Shown here: in pieces, positions 10,484 through 22,170 of the stretch
Layout: the number at the start of each line of letters is the position of its first letter
How positions within the stretch are numbered: position 1 is the first letter of the stretch
Origin: Hericium rajendrae
Lineage: Eukaryota > Basidiomycota > Agaricomycetes > Russulales > Hericiaceae
NCBI GenBank assembly: GCA_033439255.1
Contig: CM065878.1
Coordinates: 4,960,001 to 5,024,000 of the forward strand
Direction: 5' to 3'
DNA: 64,000 nucleotides
Made by a program: the position numbers and the translations under genes
The notes under the pieces: model-generated
Database searches by the model: none
What the model was told of the DNA's origin: nothing
What the model saw: only the letters and a program-made list of their open reading frames with translations

Positions 10484-11605
10484 TGATGCTGGCCGCCTCG
10501 GTGGGCAAGTTTGCGTAGAGTGGCAGATGGCATGATAGGATGCCCACGGCATACTGATCTTGCATCGAAGGTGAGTTTTGAACACTTCTGCAGCTAGTGC
10601 TTTACTCACCCGTATGCCAGCAGCCTCTTCACGCCCCCATGCTCTTTCAGCGCAGCACCATCGTCGTGCATCGGGCGTCATCGTCAAGTTATTGCAATGG
10701 TCCGCCCTTCCCACAGCCATCTTGTCTGCCACGTGGACTGCCATTCTGCCTGCGCTACATTGCTCCATCGACGATCACGCCCATCCACCCACTTCCAACA
10801 TGCAGACGGTGCCCGAACCCCGTCGCGCACGCTGCCGCCCCATCTCTGTGCATCCGAGCATGTGCTCGTCCAACTGCTTGAAGATGCGGATGACGCCGCC
10901 TGACGCTGCAGATCCGGAGCGCGTCTTCGTTCAAGCTGGCTGAACGGGTCGCCATAGGTGAGTTCTGCAGTCGATTCAGCAAGGCGATGGCACTTACCGG
11001 TGTTTTGTGATGGCAATGCATCGCCATGGATCCAAACCTTGAAGATGCGTATGACTCCGTCTGGCACGCAGATCGAGGTGGAATGGTGCCGCATTTGTCT
11101 GTAGTGGACTGTACATATTGTCTTGTGAGTCTCGTAGTCGATTCGCAAGGTGATGTTGCTTATTGATATGCCATGAAGGACGACACAATCCCGACGTGCT
11201 TCCCACGTTCATCTGAGAACGTCGCCATGTTTAAAAATGCTGAAGATGCGTATGACGCCATCTGGCGCAGCAAATTCAGGTGTGGGGTCAGCTGAAGGGT
11301 GTCGAGCTTGTCTGGGCCGGGCTGTTAGGTGAGTCTCGCAGTCGATATCACACGGGGATAGTACTTACTTGTGCTGTGCGCAGTGCCGTCCCCTTCCCGT
11401 TTCTCTGTGCTCGCTCTCGTTTGGCCTGGACGGTGCGCAAACGACCGAACTCGCGCGATCGGCAATCGCTCCGCGCCCACCCCACATGTCCTGGCGCTGC
11501 TGCGCTCCGACAGCTTTTCGACGGAGGGCCTATTTTCGTGTTCTGCGCGGAAATGGCAGGCTTGTCAGCATTGCCGCATTGGACGAGGCATAGCGGGAAG
11601 GGGCG
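10484..11605 (+). repeat. Exon/intron-like field with EDAYDxxW repeat
   Basis: The word TTGAAGATGCGTATGAC and close variants recur at about 10,875, 11,037 and 11,240. In one frame it reads EDADDAA, EDAYDSVW and EDAYDAIW. Each is followed by a GTGAGT(T/C)(C/T)(T/C)(G/C) donor-like segment and a CTTAC-containing end. One plus-orientation GGCGTCATCGTCAAGTT motif lies at 10,673. The frames do not join into a gene I can name; this may be a decayed coding repeat or a non-coding transcript. Confidence 0.4.
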
Positions 11606-12219
11606 CGGATTAGCGAAGTGAGATCGAACGGAAAGTTCGGATAAAAAAGGACTAGATGATGGCAAGCATGTCAGCAGGTGCGAGGCAGTTGGAAAAGTTT
11701 GAGGCCGATGAAGACGTGCGTCATCGTCAAATTATCTGTGGCAGTATTGATCTTCAAGGACGAATGTACAGAGATGACTACTGGGCGTCATCGTCAAGTT
11801 ATGTGGTGGCGCGCAGCGGCCTTCAAGATCCTATGAAGACGGCGCTGCATGCCCGAAGTCGTTCGGCAGGATGTCGAGCTGGGGAAACAGGCAGGAGGGA
11901 GGTGTGCGAACGAAAGCGCATGATATCCGATCGACCGTGTTGCTTATGAGAGCTGCGACGGGGTTATCAGTGCGCTGCCCCCGCCGTCGTGTCCGAGTCC
12001 GGTTGCTCGTCGTCGCTGTAGAACACGTCGGGCGACAGCAGCGCTGCCCGACAACATTGTGGCAGATCACTGCGTGAATTCATACCTGGAAAGGCCGACG
12101 ATAAGCAGATGGGACGGAGTTGAAGGCTGCGAGGTAAGATCTATCATTCTACATTTTCCTCATCTACTCTAGATAACTGACATGTAACAAGGGCTGCGGC
12201 TATCGAGCGTCATCGTCAA

Positions 12220-14790
12220 GTTCGACCGATGCCTCGCAGGCATCGAGAACCGTGACGAGAGCGCCACGCGCCACGATGAGAGGGAGACGGTACGTACCAT
12301 TGAATTACTCCTCAAATCGTTCTAATGGCCTCTACGTTCCCGCTATTATCCAGTGTGGGGCGGGTGAGACGAGACACCGCCGTAGGCGGGAGATCTCGTG
12401 TGCCGTTTGCGCGGTGGACAGGACCGGGTCCGAATTGCGCTGGACGGCCGCGGCAAAGGGGGCGTCATCGAATTTGGCGAGAGTGCGCCGTCTTGGTTCT
12501 TCGGGGTCGGGCCCTCTTTCCATGGCATCGAGGCTTTGGTGCTCGTCTTGCGTGGTGCGGGAGTACGCGAGACTCGCCGATCGCACTACATCGTCGAGAT
12601 TGGCGGCTGTCACGACTGTTGGGCCCGTCGCGAAGTGTCTGTCTGGCAGACGTTGGGTGGCGGACATCGCGTGCAGCAGTCTGGCGGCTTCCTCGTGCGC
12701 GGCGCTGCTCGGTGCTGTTTCCGCGGACACAGCAGGGAGCTGTGAGTTGCTCCGGGGATCTTGATCGCACTGCGGTCAAAGCGTACGCGGCGGCGCGGAG
12801 ATCGCGCGCCTCTGCAATGCGTCGGGCGGAAGCCCATCATCGTCGTCTTGGTGAAATCCTGGACGCATGGTGAATGGCGTGGCGACAGCGCGTCTGGGGA
12901 TAGGCATTGTGAGGGGCAGGTGCATGAGTACGATCCGCCGCGACAGCCGCAGGACGGTCGCGGCCGGCATCCTTGAAAGGACCTCGCTGTGAGCGCGATC
13001 TCGGGGAAAAGTAGCGCCGACGTACGAGATGACGGGGATATACCCCATGCTGAGGGTGCACGTCGGTCGCCGTCAGCGGTGAACCATGAGGGCATCACCC
13101 GAGCTGCGCCTCCATGTTCAGCACGCCACAAATGCGGCGGCGTTCGCCTTGAGATGAGGCCATAAAGCGCCCAGCGCGCGGGCGGCGTCATCGTCAAGTT
13201 AAAGACCTTGCGGCGTAGCTTGCATGGGAGGTCCAGCAGCTCCGGACTCCTCCGTCACCATGCGTGCAGCAGACTATCATATTGACAAGGCAGCGGGATA
13301 CGCGCACGACCCTCGCATCAAGGCCGCAGTCCACGCGCCCAGTCACAGCGACACTGGTTAGCATCGCCCGTTGACCAATGGCGCCGAGACAGCACTGACG
13401 CCGTATTCCAGCTCCGGCGTCAACAAGCGAAAATGCGCCCAAACATCTCGCAGCGCCACTACAAAGGCAGCGTTCGGTGCGCTTGGTCACAACGAGCCTC
13501 CGGATCGTCGCTCGGGACATCTGAGCGCGCCGCCACGGCGGAGGAAGTTCGACCCACACCTCGCAGGCATCGATAATCGTGATGAGAGCACAGCACGCCG
13601 CGATGAGACGAAGACGGTACGCACCTTCTGAATATTCTTCAAATCACTCTAATCGCCTATATGTTCCCGCTATTATCCAGTGCGGAGTGGGCGAGGCAAG
13701 ACACAGATCTCGTGCGCCATCTGCGCCGTCAACAGGGCCGGGATTGCGCCGGACGAACAGCAGCGGTGAAGGCGGCCATCGTCAAGTTTGACGGGAAGGC
13801 GGTGCGGCCCTCGTGTTGTGACACCAAGGCCTTTGTGCCTCGTCTTGATGGTGCGGCGGTACGCAAGACTCGCCGGTCGCACTACGTCGTCGAGATCGCG
13901 CCCGTCACGACCGTCGGGCCCGTTGTGACATGTCTATCTGGCAGACGTTGGGTGGCAAACACCGCGTGCAGCAGTCCGGCGAATTCCTCGTGCGCGGCGC
14001 TGCTCAGCGCTGTTCCCGCGGACACAGCAGGGAGCTGCGAGTAGCTCGGGGATCTTGATCGTGTTGCAGTCAAAGCGCATGCAACGGCGCGAAGATGGCG
14101 TCCCTCTGCAATGCATCAGGCGGAGGCCCGTCATCGTCGTCTTGGTGAAATCCTGGGCGCATGGTGAATGGCGTGGCGACAGCGCGTCTGGGGACAGGCA
14201 TTGTGAGGGGCGGGTGCATGAGTACGATCCGTCGCGACAGCCGCAGGACGGTCGCGGCCGGTATCCTTGAAAGGACCTCGCTGTGAGCGCGATCTCGGGG
14301 AAAAGTAGCGCCGACGTACGAGATGACGGGGATATACCCCATGCTGAGGGTGCACGTCGGTCGCCGTCAGCGGTGAACCATGAGCGCATCACCCGAGCTG
14401 CGCCTCCATGTTCAGCACGCCACAAATGCGGCGGCGTTCGCCTTGAGATGAGGCCGTAAAGCGCCCAACGCGCAGGCGGCGTCATCGTCAAGTTAGGACC
14501 CTTGCGACATAGCTTGCATGGGCGGCCCAGCAGCGCCAGATTCCTCCATCACCATGCACGCAGCAGGCTATCGTGACGAGAAAGCGGCGGGATACGCGTA
14601 CGAAGGCCGCAGTCAACGCGCTCAGTCCCAACAACACCGGGTCCACATCATCTGCGGTCGACGGCGCCGACTCCAGCTCTGGCCTGAACGAGCGAAAGTA
14701 CGCCCAAACGCCTCGCAGCGCCACTACAAAAGCAGCATTCGGTGCGCGAGCCTTGGGATCGTCGCTCCGGACATCTGAGCGCGCCGCCAC
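12220..14790. repeat. Internal ~1.3-kb tandem duplication in B1
   Basis: The block starting near 12,220 (TTCGACC..TGCCTCGCAGGCATCGA) recurs from about 13,550. Clear landmarks are the near-identical stretches 12,890-13,200 and 14,190-14,490. Each half ends with the plus-orientation GGCGTCATCGTCAAGTT motif (13,185 and 14,478). Unit A has only one such block. Frames on both strands are shadows without a recognised domain. Confidence 0.75.
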
Positions 14791-15802
14791 AGCAGAGGTG
14801 CGCGGCGGGCTCCTCGGGACGCGCCAAATCGCCTCGGAACGCCGAAGCGAAGACGTCCTTCGATGCATCTGGCGTGCGGACTCCGGGGATGCGTCGCGCA
14901 TGGCGTCGGACCATGCTGATACGGCGGTATCGCTGTGTTTCTGCTGCGGGGTGGGCGAGCGAAAGGTGCCGTTACGCACTGCAGCGCCATGTTGAGACCA
15001 ACAAGTGGCGCGCTGTGTCTCAGCGAGCCTGGGAACGCGTCGTTCGGTGATGGTTGCGGTGTAGAAGGGGCTGTGTCGCGAGTGGGAGGGGGCGGGGTGC
15101 GCGGATCGGGATGCGCGAGATCGCCTCGGAACGGCGAGGCGAGGGCGGGGTTCGGTGCGCGCAGTCGAAACGAGTCGGGACTGTGTTGTTCGGGACGTCG
15201 GATCGTGTGCACACCTCGTAAATGCTGCATGAACGCGGGGTGAGGAGCGAGATCGCCAAGTGAGAGAGGGCATGCGTACCTGGAACGGTTTGCGGCGCTT
15301 CGACTGCTCAGTATCATCTAAGTCGGCCCTTTCTGAATCGCACACGTTCGGCGTCGGATTTGGGGTGCTGAACGGCGGGGATGTGTCTCGAGGGCATGGT
15401 GATGTGCGGTCGCCGTGTCCGACGCGTCTCGTTTAAGTGCTGAGGATGAGATTGCTGCATAGCGCGTGTCGCGTCGGTCTTTCGATTGCGAGCTTGTCGT
15501 CGTGTGGGAGCGCAGAGCGTGAATGCGGAATGAGCGCGACAGTGAACATAGTCGAAGTTGAAGTGCAAGCGCACGCGTCAAATTGACGCGGACGCGCCGC
15601 GGCGAACGAAACAGCCAAGTCCCATATCGCAGAACACGCGCATGTCTTCGAAATATTGAACGACAACTACTACAATAATGTTACAACTACAATAAAATAC
15701 ACCCCACCCCACTAAATACACCAATAAAACTACACCCCGCTCATAAATACCTCGTCAGCGTCATTATCTCGTCAGTATCGTCTAACCCGCGGTCGCCAGC
15801 GA
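14790..15802. repeat. 3' flank of AA9 copy 2
   Basis: No gene seen. The left part is diverged from unit A. From about 15,228 onward it becomes essentially identical to 2,477-3,051, including the 17-bp palindrome at 15,574-15,590 and the A/C-rich 3'-UTR tract. Confidence 0.55.
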
Positions 15803-16928
15803 TCACGAGTGCCCAATGAACCCCCTCAGCGCCGTACTCCACCGCGCGCGCTGCACATGCCTTGCGTACGCGCCCGCCCCGCGCACGAGGCTGCGCTTCG
15901 CGTTCGCGGCGTCGCGCTTGCGCAGGCCGCACGTCTTGCTGCCACTCGTCGCGCCTTGCGGCGGCGCCGTGCTCGCCGGGCGACCTGCACTGGCGGGCGA
16001 GGACGGAGTCGCGGTAGATGGAGAGGCGGACTCGGTGATGGTCGCGCTGCCGCTGAGCGCACCCGACGGGGCCTGGCCGCCGGAGTCGGCGGGGGCGGCG
16101 AGGTTGGAGACGGGCGGGCCGGGGAAGACGTACGTGTTCCCGGGGTTGAAGATGTCCTTGTCGAAGATGCCCGGGTCATTATCGCTGTACGCGCCAGGGA
16201 AGGCGACGAGGTCGGCAGCGTCGGGCTGCGTAGAGCCCGAGCCGGCGACGCGGACCTGGGTGCAGGAGGGGTAGAACTCGGCGCCGCCGAGGGAGTCGGC
16301 GAGGTGCAGCGCGATGATCTCGTGTCGGATGAGATAGTCGCCGGGCGCGAGGGCTGTCGGGAGCGTCACGCTGATCGCTTGGCCCTGTTCTGTGTACGGT
16401 GAGTGAGGAAGGGAGGGGAAGGGGAAGTACGCACGGACGTCGCCCTGAAACCACTTGACGCCGTTGGAGTTGGGCTTCTGGCCGAGCTGGTCGATTTTGA
16501 ACCATTGGGCGCCGGTGCCGTTGAAGGTGTCGCAGGTGCCCTGGCAGCGCGCCATGTAGGTCATGAGCGGGCCGATCTCGTGCGGCCACTGTGCGTGCGT
16601 TAGTTCGGTGCGCGAGAATGGGAGAGACAGCACGCACGTTGGTGTTGTCGCCGTCCTTCCAGAGGAACTGCACGACGCTGCCGGGGTTGGCGGGCGCGAC
16701 CTGAGACGCGAGCTGGGCGGCCTGGCCGCAGAGCATGAAGGGGTTGTCGGCGCCCTTGACGGGGCCGATGTCGTCGATCTGGCGGATGGGGGACGGGTTG
16801 GTTTTCCCGTTGGGGACGTTGCCGACGTGGGTGGTGCCGTCGATGGTCACGTTGGCGAGGTAGCCGTGGGCGAGGGCGGTCGGGGCGAGGGAGAGCGCGA
16901 GGGCGAGGAGGAGGGCGGAGCGGGACAT
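15803..16928 (-). CDS. AA9 lytic polysaccharide monooxygenase, copy 2
   Basis: Exons on the minus strand are 16928-16638, 16588-16435 and 16389-15803, giving 343 aa. Signal peptide, N-terminal HGYLANV, WPHEIGPLM, HEIIALH and GGAEFYPSC are all intact, so a working enzyme is expected. It is the most diverged copy: the linker lacks five residues, and it differs in FQGDV, VAFPGAYSDND and TITESASPS. Intron 1 starts GTGCGTGC and ends GCACGCACAG, a donor mirrored at the acceptor. Loss of residues only in the linker suggests selection on the catalytic domain. Confidence 0.94.
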
Positions 16929-16944
16929 GGTGGGTCGACTGGTG

Positions 16945-17740
16945 GCTCGTCAAGAGCGCGGGGGATGATTAGAAAAGGGAGCGGGGAGCGTGGTAGGTGG
17001 GTCGGGCGATTGAAGGCCATTGTGTGCTGCATGGCTGCAGACAACGCGGAGTCGCCTCGAGGCTAGCGCTGCGTGACGCGTCGGGCAAGTGACCGCGTTA
17101 CGGGCGCTTGTCTTTGTGGGCGCGAGTTCGTTCTCACAGGGCAACTCTTCAAGTCCCTCTCGTATCCTTACTCGCCGCCGATCCACGATCTCGCCTCACC
17201 CGTGGGACAATGTACCGAGGGCAATGGTGAGACTTAGCAGTATTTCTTGTATCTAAAGACCCCAGGGAACTCAGTTGTGCAGTTCCCCTTCGCCGTGTTT
17301 CTACTAGCTAAGGACCCCGGAGGACCCAGTTGTGTGTTCGACTTGTCGTGTTTTCTAGTATCTAGTATTCCGACTCGTCGTTCTCGCTCTCCTTGAGCTG
17401 TTCCTCTCTTTCTCATTTACTGACTTGCCCGGGCTGATTTTCTCCGCACTTTGTAGGCTTTTTTCTGACCTTTTTCCTCCGATCTCGCCCTGCTGCCTCG
17501 CGCCCATTCCCGCTATGTCTCGCCAAACACGACGATACCACCGTGAAGCGTGCGGGCGCCAGTCTCATCCTCGTGGAGAGCGAGTCTGCCAATTCCATTC
17601 CGAAGGCGAAATTGACCGCCCGTCGAACGGGCTTAGCAGACAACTCGGTCCGCCCCGACGATGGCACCTCTGCGCGGTATAAGAGGCGGCTGAAATGGGA
17701 CGAGAAGGTCGCCGGAAAGCGATAAACGCTGCGAAAACGA
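16945..17740. repeat. AA9 copy 2 promoter side and ~60-bp repeat
   Basis: Counterpart of 4,210-4,985. No gene is seen. The first 300 bp are nearly identical to unit A, then the two diverge from about 17,290. No TATA box is evident upstream of the AA9 start. Confidence 0.5.
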
Positions 17741-17743
17741 AAA

Positions 17744-17784
17744 GGTAAGTTTTTGTCTAATTTCGCACGAAACGGCAACTTACC
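17744..17784. other. Perfect mirror intron-like cassette
   Basis: GGTAAGTT at the left end faces AACTTACC at the right end (8-bp perfect inverted repeat). A CTAAT branch-like site lies at about 17,757 and a TAG about 10 nt beyond the right arm. Confidence 0.5.
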
Positions 17785-17849
17785 ATCATCTAGACGTGCA
17801 GCAAGTCCGACATACGGATGCGAGGGCCCCGTCGCCGAGATTCCCAACC

Positions 17850-18480
17850 ATCGGAGGTAACTTGACGATGGCGCCCGTCCTCCGTGATTGGCGCGTGCTG
17901 GACGTCACGATTTCGAAGGCACTGGGAGGAGTTCAACGAAATCGACGGACACGTACGCGGTAATCGACTCTGCGCCCCGCGTCGCCGACGAGATCCATCA
18001 ACCCGTCGCCCGTCACGAGTCTTCAGACGGCGCGGCACCGGCGGCTCGTCATGACGCCCTCTTGGTGGGATTGAGACCGCGGGGGAGTCCGAAGGGTGTC
18101 GAGGGAAGCCTGGGCAAAGACCGAGCTACCCGTGCCGTGGACGCGGTTGGGGATGGCGGTTTGGCCGTCGTGCTCGTCAGACGAGTCCAGAGCGATGCGT
18201 TCGCGCGCGTCGTACTTGACGATGACGCCCTCGTGGTGTGATTGAGGCCGCGCGGGAGTTCAGATGGTGTCCAAGGAAGTCGGCGCGCATTGTACTTGAC
18301 GATGACGCCCTCGGGGTGTGACCGAGAGTGAGGCCGTGCCGGGGTTTGCACGGCGCTACAAGGCAGCGGCGTAGGTGTGCGGAGCGCAGCTGAATCCTGC
18401 GAGGGGGCGCGGACTTGCGTCAGAGCGGCATATACGACACGTCGTACGTGACGATGACGCCCTTGTGCGTGATTGCGGCA
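17850..18480 (-). repeat. ACTTGACGATGACGCC motif array in B1
   Basis: Minus-orientation copies lie near 17,859 (one mismatch), 18,216, 18,296 and 18,446 (one mismatch). They match the array at 5,100-5,760 in order and spacing class, with shorter gaps. No gene seen. Confidence 0.6.
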
Positions 18481-18609
18481 TCCGCGAGGATGTGTGCGAG
18501 ATGGAGAAGTGGCGGAATCGGGATGTGGGGAGTGTAGCATGGAGCAGCGGGAGGGATTATAGGCACGCTCCATGCGTATGAGAACACAGTCGGGCTGCGG
18601 CAGATTCTG

Positions 18610-21600
18610 ATAACACGCGGAAAGGTGAGCACAATTTCCTCGCATAAAAGCGTGGTACAAACGTACGTTGTCATGCAGGTCTCGCGATGGGCTGCGCCCA
18701 TTGCTCCCAGACGACGTTCGCGGCGGAGGCCCGCTGACAGGGACTCCGCATATCTGACCTTCGAGCGCGCCTGCCGCTCGGCGCGGGCCTCGAAAGTTTG
18801 GAAAACTGGGCAAAAATGTCTGTTTTCAAAGGCCTGGTAAGTACACATTCACTCCAGCTAATTTCGATTAAAATTGACTTACCAAAACGCGAAATGCATC
18901 GTAGAATCTTTGTCATACACGCGTGAAGACACCCGGCGGCTTCGCCCGCCTCCCGCCAACCGCAACGTGAGCGTCGCACCGACGCTCACTCCGTAAGCTT
19001 TGTCCTATTGACCAGTAGGCCGCTCGGCGCGGGCCACTGGATCCTGGGAATTCGGGGACAGAAAATGGTGTTTCTATGCATGCAGGTGAGCATGAAAAGA
19101 TCTCGGCTAATTGCGACTGAAAATTGCTCACAGGGACATAAAAAGGCATTCTGCAGACCCGCAGGACTCGGGCCTTCTACACACGAATGCAGTCGGCGGG
19201 CTGCGCCCGCCTCCCGCCAAGTGCGACGTGAGCGTCGCACCGACGCTTACTTCGTAGACCTTGTTCTATTGACCAGTAGGCCGCTCGGCGCGGGCCACTG
19301 GATCCTGGGATTTTTGGGACAAAACTCGATCTTTCTACGCATCCAGGTGAGCATGAAAATATCTCGGCTAAACCTCACTGAAAACAACTCACAGCGATGT
19401 AGATAGGTATCTGGCAGATCCGAAAAACCCGCGTCGACCGGCGCCATTGCGTACGGCAGGCTACGCCCGCCTCACGCCGAGCCTGACGTGAGCGTCGCAC
19501 CGACGCTCACTCCGCGGGCTTTGTTCTATGGACCAGTAGGCCGCTCGGCGCGGGCCACTGGATCTTGAAAATCCGGTGAAAAAACCTGATCTTTTGGAAG
19601 CCCCGGTGAGTGTCCGTTGACCTCGGCTAGTGACAGTGGAAAATGACTTACAGGATCCGAAAACGCAGTGTGCACGCAACCAGATACCGACTGAAGGTGT
19701 CCGTCGGGCTACGCCCGACTCCGCATGCAAGACGCTGACGCAGGACGCGAAATGAGCACCAGCGCAGACCATAGGGCTCAGCGCTGGCTGGGCTGCGCCC
19801 AGCAGCGCGCAGATATCATCAGGGCCAGCAAGGCCCTGACATCGAAGGCTCTGCTCGAAGGACGTGGTCGCCGCTCGGCGCGGGCCACTGGACCTCAGAA
19901 AAAAGGCATCAAAAAGCGATATTCTGAAGGCCTGTTGAGCATCCCTTTCGCTTGACTAATTCCACTGCGAAAGACTCACCAGGGTCGTCGCAGAATGTCC
20001 TTATATGACGCGGAATGACTCCCGATGGCGCGAGGAGTCGGCGGGCTTCGCCCGCCTCCCGCGCCCGCGATATCGATGCCGACTCGGAGTGCCTACGCTG
20101 CGAGCGTGGTTGCCGCTCGGCGCGGGCATTGGACCTCAGAAAAAAGGCCCCAAAAAGATGTTCTGAAGGCCTGGTGAGCATCACCATCCACTCGGCCAGT
20201 TTTACAGCGAAACACTCACGACGATGGTCCCAGAATTGCTGAATATGTTGTGGAATGACTCCCAATTGGTCAGCGGGCTTCGTCCGCCTCCCGCGCCCGT
20301 GATATCGACCTCGACGAACTCTTGACGCTGACTCCGAATGCATATCCTACAAGCATGGTCGCTGCTCGGCGCGGGCCACTGGATTCTGGGATTCTCCGGA
20401 CAACAAATGACCTTTGCATGCATGTAGGTGAGCATGAAAGTATCTCGGCTAAACCTCGCTGAAAACAACTCACGGCGACGCAAATGGGCATCCGGCAGAC
20501 CCGCAAAACCCGCGCCTGCCATGCGCCATTGTGTACGGCGGGCTACGCCCGCCTCCCGCCGAGCGTGACGTGAGCGTCGCACCGACGCTCACCCCGCAAG
20601 CTTTCTCCTATGGACCAGCAGGCCGCTCGGCGCGGGCCACTGGATCTTGAAAATTTGGCGAAAAGATTCTGATCTTTCGGAAGCCCCGGTGAGTGCCAAT
20701 TGACCTCGGCCAATAATAGTGGAAAACAACTTACAGGACGCGAAAAGCAGTGCCCACATTATCAGACCTCCCGACATACCGCCTGAAGGTGTCCGTCGGG
20801 CTAGGCCCGACTCCGCACGCAAAGCGCTCGCGAAGGGCACGAACCGAGCGCCAGCGTGGATAGCAACGCATCGCGCTTGCTGGACTCCACCCAGCAGCGC
20901 GCAGGTGTCGTCAGGGCCAGCAAGGCCCGGACATCGAAGGCCTTGCCCTAACGACGTGGTCGCCGCTCGGCGCGGGCCACTGGACCTCAGAAAAAAGGCG
21001 CCTAAAAACGACATTCCGAAGGCCTGGTGAGTATGACTTTCACTCGGCTAATTTCACTGCGAATGACTCACCACGAAGGTCGCAGAATCCCTGAATACGA
21101 CGCGGAATAACTCCAGATCGCACAAGGAGTCAGCGGGCTCCGCCTGCCTCTCGCGCCCGCGATATCGACGTCGACGAAACGTCGATGCCGACACCGAATG
21201 CATATCCTACGAGCTTGGTTGCCGCTCGGTGCGGGCCCCTGGACCTCAGAAAAAGGTACCCGAAAACGAGTTTCTAATGGCCTCGTGAGTACCACTTTCC
21301 ATTCGGCCAATTCTACAGCGAAACACTCACCATGATGGTTGCAGAATCGCAGAATACGACGTGGAACGACTCCCAATGGCGTAAGGAGTCGGCGGGCTTC
21401 GCCCGCCTCCTACGCTCGCGATATCGACATCGACAAACAGTCGATCCCGACTCCGAATGCCCCACCTATGAGCATGGTCGCCGCTCGGCGCGGGCCTCTG
21501 GACCTCGGAAAAAAGGCGCCCGAAACCGAGATTCTAAAGGCCTGATGAGTATCACTTCCACTCGGCTAATTTTACTACGAAATGCTCACCATGGCGGTCG

Positions 21601-22170
21601 TAGAACGATGCGCGGAATAGCTCCCAATGGCGTTGGGAGTTGGCGGGCTTCGCCCGCCTCCCGCGCCCGCAATATTGACATAGACACACTGTCGACGCTG
21701 ATGCCGAATGCCCCACCTACGAGCATGGTTGCCGCTCGGCGCGGGTATCTGGACCTCGGAAAAAGGGCACCGAGGACTGGTTTTTGGAAGCCACGGTGAG
21801 TACTAATTCAGCTCGCATAATAACAGTGAAAATGGCTCACCAGGATGCAGAAAAACGATGCGCGAATCTCCAACACAATTCACATGCCGATCGTGCTGGG
21901 CGGCATCGAATTCCCGCAAACGGAGCGCCAAGGCAGAATACAATGCACCGCATGTCCTGTACTACACCCAGTAGTGTGTAGGCGACGTCGGAGCCCCAGC
22001 AATCAAAGCCTCAGACTAAAAGGAGGGTTGCCGCTAAGCACGGGCCACTGAACATCGAAAACCCGGCCAGGAAGTCTGGCTTTCTGTGAGGACAGGTGAG
22101 AACTTCTGTATCCCAGCTAATTACATGGAAACGTGACGTACCAGATGCAAACAGCGCCACGCACACCGCA
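18610..22170. repeat. ~260-bp satellite in B1 (13 units)
   Basis: Same satellite as 5,900-8,740 but expanded. Cores related to CCGCTCGGCGCGGGCC occur near 18,771, 19,019, 19,280, 19,539, 19,871, 20,112, 20,361, 20,621, 20,961, 21,221, 21,481, 21,731 and 22,030. The block 19,250-20,000 is nearly identical to 6,530-7,280, while the extra units lie to its right. Intron-like cassettes with GGTGAG/CTCACC ends are present in nearly every unit. Confidence 0.75.

Larger units (their letters stand above)
1..11605. repeat. Array unit A1 (left edge outside window)
   Basis: First of four units of the tandem array. It matches 25,018-36,633 almost base for base and matches unit B1 (11,606-25,017) with clear divergence. 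It holds one AA9 gene and the flanking repeat fields listed separately. The match to 25,018 starts at the first base of the window, so the unit probably extends to the left. Confidence 0.92.

Noticed and set aside
14488-15345. 285-codon minus-strand frame (copy at 39,517-40,374)
   Set aside because: Same composition-driven appearance; it crosses a diverged/homogenised boundary and is not kept in unit A.
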